Shown here: piece by piece, positions 46,191 to 58,439 of the stretch
Layout of the letters: the number at the start of each line of letters is the position of its first letter
Numbering within the stretch: the stretch's first letter is position 1
Assembly: GCA_029204225.1 (NCBI GenBank)
Contig: CM055097.1
Location: forward strand, 9,537,920-9,601,919
Direction of reading: 5' to 3'
Source: Diphasiastrum complanatum
Taxonomy: Eukaryota; Streptophyta; Lycopodiopsida; Lycopodiales; Lycopodiaceae
Length of the DNA stretch: 64,000 nucleotides
Translations under genes and position numbers: made by a program
The notes under the pieces: generated by a model
Databases searched by the model: none
What the model was told of the DNA's origin: nothing
Seen by the model: the letters and a program-made list of their open reading frames with translations, nothing else

Positions 46191-46792
46191 TTGGCCTCAA
46201 GGCTTGCACCCCAAATATGTCCCCAAGGGATCTAGGCCCTAGGGAGGCCTAAAATGTGATAATTTTGATAGATTTTGCCATTCTAATTTTAACTTCAAGT
46301 TGTGTTAGTTTCTGATTTCTCGTTCGCCCATCGATTTATCCTCCTACCCTTTACATGTGGAGGCCTACCTTTCCGCCCGTGGCCGAGAACCCTATGCGGC
46401 CGACCTGCCCTTCGTGGGAGGAGGGTGCCCCTCGTCGGGGACCATCAGTCCTTCACGGCCAGGGCTCAGTGAAATGTTAGTGTTTTACATAATATTAGTG
46501 AAATGTTGTTGTTTTACAGTCCAATATGGCAATGGTTTGGGTCAGGGCTCAGAAACCCTCCTATTTTACAATCTAGTTCCTTCAGCTCTGTTTTTTACTC
46601 ATGTGCTTAAGGTTTGGAGGAGACCCGACGATAGAGAAACAGTTTGCTTGATAATCTTGGCCCCTTTAGTAAATGCGTTAAAGCAACGAAAACTCAGAGA
46701 GAAACTCGATTGAAATATGGAGGAAGGTTCGACGTGTTGGTCACTTTTCTGTTTGCTTTCTAGATAATCCTGCTCTTGTAGGGCTTGTAGAA

Positions 46793-46910
46793 TTTTGGCG
46801 GGCAGTAATAGCAAAATAGCACCTACGTTGGGCAGTAATTTTGGCGGGCAGTAATGGCGAAATAACAAAATAGGCTGGGCAGTAATAGCAAAATAGCACC
46901 TACACTTTGG
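46793..46910. repeat. Short duplication GGGCAGTAAT
   Basis: GGGCAGTAATAGCAAAATAG followed by CACCTAC occurs at about 46800 and 46877, with two further GGGCAGTAAT words between them. Confidence 0.8.
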
Positions 46911-46944
46911 GCAAAAATCCAACGCAGTAATCCAATTAGCTTTG

Positions 46945-47412
46945 TCATATGCATTCATATTTTCTGGTGGACAAGGCTGTTATGCAATCTGTTGCAAGCT
47001 CTGGTCCTTCATCCATCAACTCAACAGATTGCAGGTCATCGCTTGGTTTCATTTTGAGTTGACCTATCCATTCCTGACGCTCTGAGGCTCTGAGCAACGA
47101 TCCATTGTACTGAGGCTCTGAGCTCCAAGGCACTCTAGTGTATTTGATTTGAGCAACTGAAGGCTTTGAGCGACTCCAAAGAATCTCCTTCCCATAAATG
47201 TTCTTTGCATAATCGGAATGATGTCTCACTCCCTCTGCAGCCACGAGGGGCCCTGCGCCCGCGGATTCTCCTCTTGATGCCATGCTCTCCCGCTCCCTCT
47301 GGCCAAAAGAGGCCCTCTGCCCTCTGTCCGCGGATTGTCCTCCCCATCCCCTGCCAAGGCATTTCTCTCTGCGGCCAGGAGGGGCTCTGCGCCCGCGGAT
47401 TGTCCTATTCAC
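46945..47412 (-). CDS. Uncharacterised open frame, 155 codons
   Basis: A minus-strand frame. The first third reads a GC-rich repeat (Arg/Gly-rich, from GCGCCCGCGGATTGTCCT-like units at 47250-47405) and is unlikely to be selected protein. The rest looks more natural (DYAKNIYGKEILWSRSKPSV, then QIKYTRVPWSSEPQYNGSLL and LKMKPSDDLQSVELMDEGPE). No domain is recognised. It could be a host exon or a captured fragment joined to repeat DNA. Confidence 0.25.
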   Translation of the reverse strand: MNRTIRGRRAPPGRREKCLGRGWGGQSADRGQRASFGQRERESMASRGESAGAGPLVAAEGVRHHSDYAKNIYGKEILWSRSKPSVAQIKYTRVPWSSEPQYNGSLLRASERQEWIGQLKMKPSDDLQSVELMDEGPELATDCITALSTRKYECI

Positions 47413-47945
47413 GCTTGTGTAGGTTACATTCTCATGAAGAAACCTTCATTAGCCGACTCACCACCTCTTCACTTTCTGATTTCCTGGAGTCAGCTGGCAG
47501 ACTCCCACTGACATCATCATAGGTTTTGCACTTTTATTTTTAATGCTAGGATCTGGATTAATCTTAGCTTTACTGCAAGCTTCACTCTTGTTTGAGCTTA
47601 CTTTTGATTAAATTTCCCCTTCGGGGTGTACATATCTTTTTCATCAATGTACCTACTAGTTTTTTCTATGAATAAATGCACCAAGGTATTTCTTCCCAAT
47701 AATCGATTTCTCCAACTCTGAGGTTTCTCAGATATTTCAAACATCAGACCGAACTTGCTAATTGGGTCCCCATCCTAATTCCCTCATAATGGTTCCCTCA
47801 TCGTGGAGACCTACTCATAGTGCACACTGTCTTTTTAAGCATTACCGTATGGTAAGTGTGACACATAAACATAAGAAAAAATTTGAAGCTCTCTTCTTGA
47901 CTCAAGTTTCATATCTCCTTGACCAAAATAGATTCAAATTAGTAC

Positions 47946-48075
<130 letters not shown>

Positions 48076-48117
48076 ACAATTGTACAGTAGGAAAGATAGA
48101 AAAACAAGCGCATTGTG

Positions 48118-48142
48118 GCAAGCCACAGGGCCCTGCCTTTGC
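48118..48142 (-). repeat. Quasi-palindrome downstream of the Helitron frame
   Basis: GCAAAGGCAGGGCCCTGTGGCTTGC (in reverse complement) pairs with itself around the core CAGGGCCCTG. Helitrons usually carry a short stem-loop near the 3' end; whether this is it depends on finding the element's true border. Confidence 0.5.
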
Positions 48143-48176
48143 GATAAGTGGTAAACTGCACTTTGTTCAGGTTTTT

Positions 48177-49625
48177 TTAATCACATATGTAATATATGGG
48201 TGAATGATCCGACCAATAAGCATATGTAGATCATGATAGACTTTTTGAACTTTTTTATATTTGTCCAGACATGATCCAATTGTGTGCCATATATAGTTGT
48301 CATTTGTTTGACAGTTAGTTGTATATTATGTTGAAACATAATGGACGCAAGTTTTTGGAAATTGGTATTTATGCTTAATGTATCAATATTCATGTCGCCA
48401 ATCATAACAATTGGCATGGTTTTCAGGATGTTGGTAAGTAGTGTGCTTAATTGTTCAGTAAATGTGAAAATGCTAGAATCTGGTTGTCTGTATATTGCAA
48501 TTATGTGTATATTGTAGGTTTTATAAGTGAATGTGGCATGAATGATTTCAGTGTGCAATGTATTACATAATTCAATGTGTTCAAGGTGTTGAGTTTTACG
48601 ATACAATAGTGTTGATCCTATAAAAGCATTATTGTGAATGGTTTCAAAGTTTGTTGCAAAAAGTTGTTCATGATGACGGGTTTGTGTTTCTTGTAAACAC
48701 AATATGTCTGATGCCATTAGATTATGGTCATTTAGAATATTGTATTTGTATTTAGATAATGAGCTAGTGTTCAGTGATTGAATAATAAGATGTGTTTTTG
48801 TGGATGTATACATATTCGGAATATGAGAGGTCCATTTTGCGGTGGTTCTGAGACGTGTCATTTCTTGTTGGACAAATATATCGATTTTAAAATGTCCAGA
48901 AATTAATGGCGATGTGATGTATAAATTCTCCGATTTTTTAACTCGTGTTAGAGCCGTGTACATCAAACCATGTTTTGAAACTTTTTTGGGATTAAATGCT
49001 AGTTCGGTTATTGTTAGACCTTGTGCTCGGTGTATTGTTCTTGCTATTGCTATTCTGATTGGAAATTGTTTTCTTGTAATTTTATTAAATACAGATTGGC
49101 CAATTTGAAATTCTTTCGTGAGTCGATGTATTGGAGTCCATATTTTATTTATGCTAGTGGTTTTGTACATATGTCTATGATTTTCTCGGGTTTTTTTTTA
49201 CCTATTTTCCATACAATATCTTCTGTAGAGGTCATTGTTCTAGTCTAAAAAATGCCATCTGCTCCATTAACAAGTCCATCTTCAACATCTATGTTGTTGC
49301 ACAAAGTTCTACTAACATGCCTTGTTTCACGTAAATTGTTTTTGTCAATGACAATGTCTTGTTGATGTACTGCTACAATCAGAATTACGAATGTCAATTG
49401 CTTCTAAACAAAATTCTGTACCTGTCATTGTGTGTATAGATTTGGTTGTTGTATTGTTGTATGTCTTTGTTCGTGTAAAACAAGTATGGTAGATTGGGTA
49501 TGGACAGTGGTGTTTTATGACAATGTTCGTTTAACCAATCAATATCTGAAGGTGTGTGTGTAGTTTCTCTAATTTTGTTTAAAACATTTACGAATTTTCT
49601 GTGTTTTGTTGTCGCATAACTTGTT
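48177..49625 (-). pseudogene. Helentron-type Helitron: Pif1 helicase end fused to endonuclease
   Basis: Minus strand. Helicase text begins near 49625 (HRKFVNVLNKIRET, DIDWLNEHCHKTPL, LPYLFYTNKDIQQYN) and continues with RETRHVSRTLCNNIDVEDGL and NGADGI. After a frame slip at a poly-A run, the frame at 49170 runs on: NKIWTPIHRLTKEFQIG, RKQFPIRIAIARTIHRAQGL (Pif1-type motif VI region) and GLMYTALTRVKKSENLYI. The same frame then enters a DNase I-fold endonuclease: IQSLNTSSL, DILCLQETQ, IIAIYRQPDSS, MIGDMNID and QLDHVW. The last motif, YWSDHSPIYY, is readable only after one more slip (stop at 48177-48179). The Rep/HUH domain is absent, so the 5' end is truncated. The endonuclease residues look conserved, while the frameshifts make it inactive. 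Confidence 0.8.
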
Positions 49626-49799
49626 GAAGGTGATTAGTTAGTTTTTGGATGAGTTTTAATTACGCAGGTCCAGGGTTTCTATTTTAAGGTCTCTAAACTC
49701 AGTAGCAAATTCCAATCACTTGATTCTTCTCTAGAATTGAGATGAAGTATTCATTTTGATTTGGGATCTATACCTGTGCCTTTGTCCAACTTTACCTGT

Positions 49800-50010
49800 C
49801 GTGGAAAGTGCATGTAGAAGCAACAATCTATTGCCAAACTCCAGGTCAGCGACAAGGAAGCATAAGACAAAAAACAAGAGGACCAAGCCTTTTCAGACTC
49901 CAGACAGAAGCATGTATCTCACTGGAAACTTAGAATCTGAAGATGTATCCACCTCCAGCATCCCTCACCTCTCAGAGCATCCAGAACACGAACTTTGCAA
50001 GACCTTACCA
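49800..50010 (+). pseudogene. Gene fragment shared with 36650-36702
   Basis: + strand text RKHKTKNKRTKPFQTPDRSM, then YLTGNLESEDVSTSSIPHL and SEHPEHELCKTLP. The DNA 49951-50003 matches the reverse complement of about 36650-36702 nearly base for base. It is therefore a second piece of the same unrecognised gene family, in the opposite orientation and next to the Helitron relic. Confidence 0.55.
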
Positions 50011-50449
50011 GTTTTTTTTGTAAGATTTTAGTTTTTCACAACAGACGATATTTTTTTAGCATGGAATTATAAAATTTACAAAGCATTTTAAATATAGGCA
50101 TTTTTTTAAAAAAAATTACAAATTACAAAAAATGGGTTTCCATGTCATTTTTTGTTTTGGTCACCATGTTTTAATCGAATTTGTTTCAGTAGATATATTA
50201 TCGTGTCATGTCACGTTGCCTGCACAAGTTCTGTTTCGTCTGTGTCAATTTTGCAGATAGATAATTCGTAGTTGGCTTTGATAGACATAGTTCATGCACC
50301 GAGGAGATCACTCGATTTTCCAACATCTCAGAGTGTAGTAGAAGCAACTAGGAGCCAACGGATGAAAACAAAGAAGTGATCTAGCCTGACAGAGCGAAAA
50401 GATGGGCTAGGACGACAATTGGTCCAAGTGTGGTGTAGAAAGTCATGCA

Positions 50450-50764
<315 letters not shown>

Positions 50765-50769
50765 CAGAT

Positions 50770-51045
50770 CCTTGACAAGTCAAGACCAAAACCTTTTAAA
50801 ATCCTTTATTAATAAATCAACAAAGAAAAGCATAGCTAAAAAGTATAAAATACTAGAAAGCATCGTAAAGCAAAACATATTTCAAGACATCCAACTGGTA
50901 CCTGTCACCATGACACCACACAAAACCACGCAAGTTAGCACAGTGAGGAAAACATGTGTCATTGTTGAACGTCAGTTGTTATCCATGTACAAAATACGTT
51001 TAGCTCAAGTAATCAACTTGTAATGTAAATAAATTTTTATAGTCC
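50770..51045. repeat. Dispersed repeat, copy 2 (partner at 12728)
   Basis: Begins with CCTTGACAAGTCAAGA right after the microsatellite and follows the same order of words as 12728-13014 (GGTACCTGTCACCAT, AAACCACGCAAG, GTGTCATTG). Confidence 0.6.
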
Positions 51046-53671
51046 GTTCTTCCCTTATTGAAAGTTGCTTACAGTGATAGGCCAAACCATATCGCTATCA
51101 TATTAGGGCGAATGCCATACCGATCAGTTTGATGGTTTTGGTCTGTATCTTTAATTTTTACAAATGAAATGTAATGCTTATGAAAAATGAGCTGTATAAT
51201 ATAAGGCCAGTTGCAAACATATAAGTAGCTTGGACCGGTACATGAAGTTTGGGAAAAATCCATGCCATACCAAATTTTCGTACTTGTAAACAAGTAATGT
51301 ACGGTTCTCGTGACTCTTGAGAAAATCCATGCTATGCAAGAGTCCGCAAGCAGTCTTATCGTTATTTTACATTATGAACCATGATCGTGACTAAAAATGC
51401 AGTCAAACACAATACCCATATATATAGACAATAGCGTTTATAATCATTTATATATGGAATAAATGAGGACAATCATTTAAAAAAAAAAACCGAAGTGATT
51501 CTATATGCTGCGGTAATACATGCTAGAGAAAGTGGTATACGATAAACAGACTTAAGCAACATCCCGCAAGGATTATGATTAACAATCTCTTACGTTGCCG
51601 ACGTATTTTCTTGAAAAAGAAATCCACCGAAATATGCGAGAAATACCAACCTGAATGGTAGACGCTAATGACTGTTGTGAACTGGCCATTTTTACTTTTG
51701 AATGACTTTGAGAAATGTCTAAATCTGTATCCAAGTTTATACATAGCATTACATATCCATACACAAGACATATATGTTATGGCCATAATCCGGAACTTCT
51801 GGAAAAATCACTATCAAAGCTTTCGTAGTAGTATACTACAGTATATCTCTTGCGTAGCTTGGAGAAGAAGACCGAGAGCAGTAATCATACCTTCTTTTGC
51901 AGTACATTGGCATCCAAAAGTATGACATTAATAATCGTGCTATGTTGCTGCTATACTGTAAAAGACAGAGATGATAGCAAGTATCGTCAAAGAATAAACG
52001 TTTTAAAAAGTGCTCATTATGATAATAGAAGTCATACACACAAGAATCATTAGTGTAGCTCATTGCTGGATTGCAAGTGAACAAAAAGGCTTAGTATCTT
52101 ATCGCTAGATAGTAGCGATTAATATCCATATAGCGGTTAAGTAAACCCATCATTCGATATGCATGCTAGTATGCAAGTATACAGTTGGGACAGTAACAAT
52201 TAGTTGCTTTAAAGATATACATATCAATAGTACGTGTTCTACACAAAGCATGTGTGAGGCATGTGTATTTCATGATAGAATGTATGCAAAGAGTTATAAC
52301 TCTTCTAGCCAGCGCCAGCATGCTAATGTATGTGTTGGCATATGCAATGTAACCACTATGAGCAGCGATGGACTGCGTGTTATTATCCATCATTCAACCA
52401 CAAGTGATTCCTGGCCAGCGATGGCCTCATACATGCTTTATCCACAACAGTTGGCCAGCGATGGCTTCAAAGTAAATCTAGCCACCAGCAACGGCTTGAA
52501 TGGCCTCTTATGAATAGATGTGGTTTGGCCACAAAATGAGCAGCGATTAGCAGAGCGCAAGCAATAATGCTTCATGCATAATCAAAGCCAACACAGATTA
52601 TCAGAGGTGCGATGCAATAGGTCGCGCTACAACGCCTACAATAGATATGTGATTTCTTTACTGATAAGCATTTATGCGCTTTATATGTGCATAACAAGTA
52701 GGGTAGTTCTCTTGAATATATAAAGTCACCAGGTAGTAATTTTGAGATAGAGGTATTTATATACTCCAAAGAAGTTGCGACGAGATTATTTGTATGATCA
52801 AGAAAAGGTGTAAAATCTGGGCTATCAAGTCTTTCCAAAGCAAGTTTACGTACGAGATATATGCACACGAAACAAGAATTATGTTGAGCTTTGTCAATTC
52901 CATTGATATATATATGTTTGGTAATCCATTTTCGTTCATTATTGGCATCTTCTTTTTTCTACAGTGGGACGATGTTCCCTTGAATCCATTTCTTGTTCTA
53001 TAGGATTTTTAGGGCATTTTCTCTACAGAAATCAGCATGCTTATTAATATCTGTACTGGCTTGGCATAATTCAATTGTGGATTGCTCACCAATGTCACAG
53101 ATGTCCATCTCTGTTGGTATGGGTTTTAGTGTAAAAGTTTGGCCGCTTGTGGATAAAATTTTTGAAAAATGGAAAAATTTTGAAATAAAAAGCCAGCCAA
53201 AACTTGAGGCCCAAAGTCATTTTAAAACTTAGAGTTCACTTTTTAGAGTTGGGTCCACTTTTGGACTCACATGAATCTTGTGAATTCTAATGTACTTTTT
53301 ATGGACCCTTGGATCAAGTTGGGTCCAAGATGAATGGATAGGATCATTGTGAATATTAGCCAATAGGATTTTGGGGCAAGGGCCTTCCCCATTTATAAAA
53401 AGACACCATTTGTACTCTATTTGCATGCTTAATGAGAAGGAGGAAACTCTACCAATTTTGGAAGAGAAGCATCCTCATTTGCTATTTAATGCTTGTTATT
53501 GCTCTTGTTGTTTTCCATTTGCTTTCAAGTTCATGCTTTTTCGGGTTTCATTAGTTTATGTTTCTCCCTTAGCAAGTACAATGAACAAGTGAGCTAACCT
53601 CCCTCCTCACACACAATGACTCTCTCGCTATTTCTCTATTCCTCTACCTTCTATGCTCCTTCTATCCATCT

Positions 53672-53673
<2 letters not shown>
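51046..53673. other. Intergenic, no gene seen
   Basis: AT-rich, with many short open frames on both strands and no motif. Between 52360 and 52550, words of the type (C/G)CAGCGATGG recur (52364, 52417, 52454), similar to those near 29678. Confidence 0.4.

Positions 53674-53735
<62 letters not shown>
53674..53735. repeat. (CT)n microsatellite
   Basis: 31 uninterrupted CT units just upstream of the gypsy gag. Confidence 0.95.
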
Positions 53736-53737
<2 letters not shown>

Positions 53738-53879
53738 AAATAGTGTTGAATGCTAGTTTAGTGGAGTAGAGTTACTGGGAGTAGTGTTAAAGATAGTAGT
53801 GTTAGTGTAAGAAGTAGAGAACTATCTAAAAGTAGTATCTTTACATAGTTAGGTACCTATCCAGTGTTCTAACCCTTGT

Positions 53880-56800
53880 TGACAGGCGGAGAGAAAGGGT
53901 CAGGGACTATATTGAGCGGGTCAAACATCTACGATCCGAATGCAGTGCAGCCCTAACTCTCGATCATGCGGTGATCATGTGGTTCCTTGCGGGGTTACCA
54001 CGTAGCATCAGAAGAGAACTGAAACGACGGGCGCAGTACGCTACTCTGCAAGAAGCTATGGAGGATGCCATCAGGGAAGAGGATGAGGGATCAGACGACG
54101 AATATCCAACCACTCATACTCCTACTCTCTCGATAGCGTCATCATCATCAATTGCTTCCACTCTATCCACATAATTGTTGTTGGAACAAATGACAAAATT
54201 ACACAAATCGCAGGTGGAGCAACTTACGACACAGTTTGATCAGAAACTGAAAGCCTTACAAGGAGCTATAGCGACAACGCCCAATCTATCGGAACAAAAC
54301 TAGTTATAGTATCTCCGCCGCAAAAATGTATGGTGTTCAGTATGCACACAAAACCATACAACGAATGAGTGTCCAGTCCTAAAGCAAAATCTGAGACTGA
54401 CCCAGAGATTTTGCCATTTATGCAACGCAACATCGCACGATACGGCCTTTTGCCCATTTAACCCCCGGATTGTCCAACAGAAGAGAAGTCCTTATCAAAC
54501 TTCTTATCCATATCATCAAGGGGCACCAAATGCGGCACCGAGGTGTGGCACGCCGATTAATCAACAATGCATGGCCTTACCTGCACCACCAAGGCCAGCT
54601 AATCAACAAGTGGCCCACGTAAACTTGACAGCAACAGAACCAAAGATACCAGTACCACCTCAACCTGAGCAGTAGCAATGGTATGGGCCGGATGAACCAT
54701 TTATGGATCTTGTCATAAATGAATATATTGCGGCCTATGCAGCTCAAACTCAACGTCAAGGCGGAAGAAATTACGGCTGCTATGGATGTGGCGAAGGAAA
54801 TAGAATTGCTGAATGTCCTTACAAGGGACAATATACATCCTTCTGCCAAGAATGCGGTTATGGACACTGCTTCAAGAACTGTACATTAAGACCTGGGACC
54901 ACCGCGCCATTGAACTTCATTGCAATACAACGAGCAACAGTTCCAGTGGGGATGCTACCAGAAAAGCAACATTTCCATGCCCTTGTGTTAGCCGTCACCC
55001 GAACATAGAAGAGGAAGGAAGTGGCTCTCTCACCACCACCATCGGTCACTGACCCTCAATTGCAGCACCATATTTGAATGTGAGGGAAGAAAGGAGACAG
55101 TATCAAAAGATACGACATTCGGTACAGAGAGCACAAGCAGAGGAAAAAGAGCAAGAAAAGGCCAACCCAATGGAACCTCATGTTGAGCCCGAGGAACTGC
55201 GCACTGAAATGCTCACAAGCCTGCTAGCAAGCCATGTTAGTTTACTCCTCGGAGAATTACTGTGGATTGTGCCACAAGCTAAAGGCCTTTTGGTTGAATG
55301 GGCCAAAACAGACGCGGAACCAATATCGCCAGAGCCCATATATTGTACGGGCTACGATGAGACAAATAACGTTCTCCACATCGGGACAATGTGGGAGAGT
55401 GAGGAACACAACATCACCCTACCAATCAAACACAAGAGATTTGAGGATGAGGCAGTAGTGGTAGATGGAGAATCAAGTGTCAATTTGATCTCCACTACTT
55501 TATATCAAAAGTGGGATTTACAGGGATTGAAGCCAGCAAAATTCGCCATCAAGCTAGCAGATCAATCCTATGTAAAGCCAAAGGGTGTCGTTGCCGATAT
55601 CCTTGTAAAAATAGCAAGCATGCAGTTTGTGATCACTTTTGAGTGATGGACATACTAGAGTCCCCATCTGCATACCGTGTTTTATTGGGAAGGCCATGGT
55701 TGAGGACTGCACAAGTAGTACACAACTGGGGTACGGGGAAACTCACCTTTGAGAATAGAGAACATGTTGTAAAGGTCGATCCAACCACATGGACGATGAA
55801 ATCTATTGCACCCAAGGTTGATGATGGATCATCCACGACAGATCATGCAATCGATTGCCTAAGGCAAGCCAAGGGTGGTCACTACGATTCAGAGACAGAT
55901 GTCGTGATATGGACGGATGCATTAGCAATGATTGACTGCCAAGCATGTCAATATGAATTGAATCCTTGAACCCAGCACATCTTCACTCAAGTGTTACACC
56001 ATGGACACACCAATTACATTTGGAGTGAATATGATAAACGTAGCATGACTGTCAGCGGAATCTATTGAGAACCCAATGGACGATGATTTAGTCCCTTGGC
56101 AACATGCTTTCACTTACAACAAGGAGACTGAGCTGACTGATGAGCAGGTCCTACAACACATGGACCCAGATCGCTATGGAATCAAGAGAGTACCATCTCA
56201 ACCGCCGCAAAAATCTGCTATGGCGAAAGTTTCAAGGATAGATCCACCAAAGGCACCTGTGTACAAAAAGAACCAGTTGAAACAACGCTACAACCAGGTG
56301 ATCTGATGGATGATCTACCAAATTAGCTATAGCTACAGTGGATGCTGATATTCGCAACCACAAGGCGAATGTCACACCAGTTCCAAAGAAAGACAACAAG
56401 GACGAATCCACCCATATGACAAGAAGAGACAAGAAGAAGGTGTTGGATTCCTTGAAGTCAATCAGAATGAACTCGAATACAGCATCATCATCTTCTCGGA
56501 TGACGGAGAATCAAAAGATGACCAGTCGGGCTAAGATCAATATGCTGAAGGAGGAATCTAGATGAGCACCAGTTCACGAGATGCCTGGGACCTTCAAGAA
56601 TTATACCTTGGACGACGTGGTAATTATGATTCTGAAGCCCAGCGAGAACCTGATCAAAGTCAAGCACCAGTGGAACAAGTCTTCGAGGGACCTGCGTGAA
56701 TGCAATCAATGAACCTTGCTGAACCAGGTGAAGAAGAAAAGATCGTGCATGTGGAGGAGCAGTTAACACCCACACAATTCAAGTGGCTACAATCATTGTT

Positions 56801-57236
56801 GGTGGAGTATGGGGATTGTTTTACCTGGAATTACAATGATCTAAAGGGCATCCCACCAACAGTAGTTCAACACACCATACTCTTGGTGGATGGAGCAGTC
56901 CCCAAGGTGAGTCGTTATTACCGCTGCAACCCGAACTACACGGAGCTGATCAATCAAGAGTTGCAGAAGCTGTTAGATGCTGATTTCATTTATGAAATCG
57001 AGCACACTGAATGGGTGTCACTGATAGTTATAGTACCCAAGAAGAATGACAAAATGCAAATTTGTGTGAATCTGAAGGCACTAAACGTAGTCACCAAAAA
57101 GGATCATTTTCCTTTACCCTTTACGGAAAGTGTCCTTGACAGGGTAGCTGGAGCCGAAGCCTACAGTTTTTTGGACGGCTTCAGCAATTACAATCAAGTG
57201 AAGATAGCGCCTCAAGACCAAAAATGGGATAACATT
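53880..57236 (+). pseudogene. Ty3/gypsy gag-pol relic, cut in reverse transcriptase
   Basis: Gag: RDYIERVKHLRSECSAALTL, then WFLAGLPRSIRRELKRRA (53900-54180). Two zinc knuckles (CSVC...H...C, about 54335; CHLCNATSHDTAFC, about 54420) are followed by two more Cys-rich clusters (CYGCGEGNRIAEC; CQECGYGHCFKNC, 54780-54890). Protease: EAVVVDGESSVNLIST (about 55455; DGES replaces the usual DSGA), and after a frame change YRVLLGRPWLRTAQVVHNWG (about 55680). RT: GDCFTWNYNDLKGIPPTVVQ (about 56815), LLDADFIYEIEHTEWVSLIV, VPKKNDKMQICVNLKALNVV and YSFLDGFSNYNQVKIAPQDQ, ending at 57228, before the YVDD catalytic motif, where a GT microsatellite begins. There are several stops and frameshifts. The IPP-VVQH wording is Tat/Athila-like. 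Confidence 0.85.
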
Positions 57237-57249
57237 TGTGTGTGTGTGT

Positions 57250-57327
<78 letters not shown>
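57236..57327. repeat. (GT)n microsatellite interrupting gypsy RT
   Basis: About 45 GT units with one slip near 57250. It starts directly after the reverse transcriptase text breaks off; no RT similarity resumes on the far side. Confidence 0.95.
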
Positions 57328-57599
57328 CTTTAAATTTACTTTTTAAATTGTGTACATGTGAATGGTTGGGCTCTCTAACCTCCATTGGTCTATCTCCGAT
57401 TGAGGAATCAATTGGAGGCCTATCGCATTGGTCAATATCTAATATAAAGGTAGTTTCCCTGACTTTTTTATTTTCATGAATTAAACATCTCATTTTTAAT
57501 ACATCAATTGTGGAAGATTCAAAGTAAATGGCAGCACCAAGTAAATTCCTGGGGGATTCTTGAGATTGGATTTTGATAGAATGTTTTGGCCCCTGGTCT

Positions 57600-57659
57600 T
57601 TTTAGTCATGGTTTGAAACCACGGCTAACTGGCACTGGTTAGGCAGACTCTTTTTGGGG

Positions 57660-57694
<35 letters not shown>

Positions 57695-58332
57695 ATGCTT
57701 TCTCTTGGGGGTGGACTTGTGTGGAGTGCCTTGGGAGGATTGTTCAACTTGTGCAGGTTTCTTTTCAAAAGTTGTCAAACCATTGCCTAGAGTCAAAACA
57801 TGAGATCAAAGCTTAGAAGCCTTAGGCGTTTTTGGCATTACTAGATCCTCACCGTTTGCAAGAGCCTCACAAGTGATGAGAATGGATTCTTTCAAGCTCT
57901 GAAAATAAAATAATGAACAGTTTACACAAAATACAAAATGAAAATCTGAAATTTAATATGAAGAAATAGTAGCAAGACTTACCAAAGTCTTTAGTGCCTC
58001 ATCAAAAACATTCCTGACAAACACATGTTCGCATAGGTGAATTTTCATTTAATTGCCCTCCAAGATGTATAAATAAACTTTTTTCTCAATCGATTTTGCA
58101 GGGAGATATGTGAATCCCTTGTCCACATCGTCTACCATGACCTTATAAAGCACATGTCCTGCAATATTTAAGGTCGACGGCCCTTTGTCAACTCTCTCCG
58201 CAATCCATAGAAAAAGCTCTGTCAATCTCTATCCTTCACAATCTTATGTAAAATAAAACATGTGCTTTGACATGTCTTTCTTCTAGAGATCAAATGGGTT
58301 TATAGGAGGACGAACCCTTATCTGCGACATTT
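57600..58332 (-). pseudogene. Broken two-exon gene relic, function unknown
   Basis: Minus strand. Exon A (58330 to about 57985) starts MSQIRVRPPINPFDL, contains LTELFLWIAERVDKGPSTLN, IAGHVLYKVMVDDVDKGFTY, EKKVYLYILEGN and HLCEHVFVRNVFDEALKTL, and ends at a GTAAGT donor. After an intron of about 80 bp with a pyrimidine-rich AG acceptor, exon B (about 57902-57605) reads SLKESILITCEALANGEDLV, then PKTPKASKL and VEQSSQGTPHKSTPKRKHSS, and runs into a GA tract read as Ser-Leu. Four in-frame stops show it is dead. Good splice signals suggest a true former gene, perhaps transposon-encoded. I do not recognise the family. Confidence 0.45.
57663..57692. repeat. (GA)n microsatellite
   Basis: About 15 GA units inside exon B of the pseudogene at 57600-58332. 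Confidence 0.9.
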
Positions 58333-58439
58333 TCTAGTTCTTGAAGAACACCCTAGTAGAAGATTTTCAATTGAAATAAAAAAATGTTAGACAAAAATAA
58401 TTCTCAGCCCAAGAATCGGCCAAGAGAAATGTGGTGCAA

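Noticed and set aside
46357-46713. 118-codon + strand frame
   Set aside because: Starts in GC-rich repeat sequence and has no recognisable protein character.
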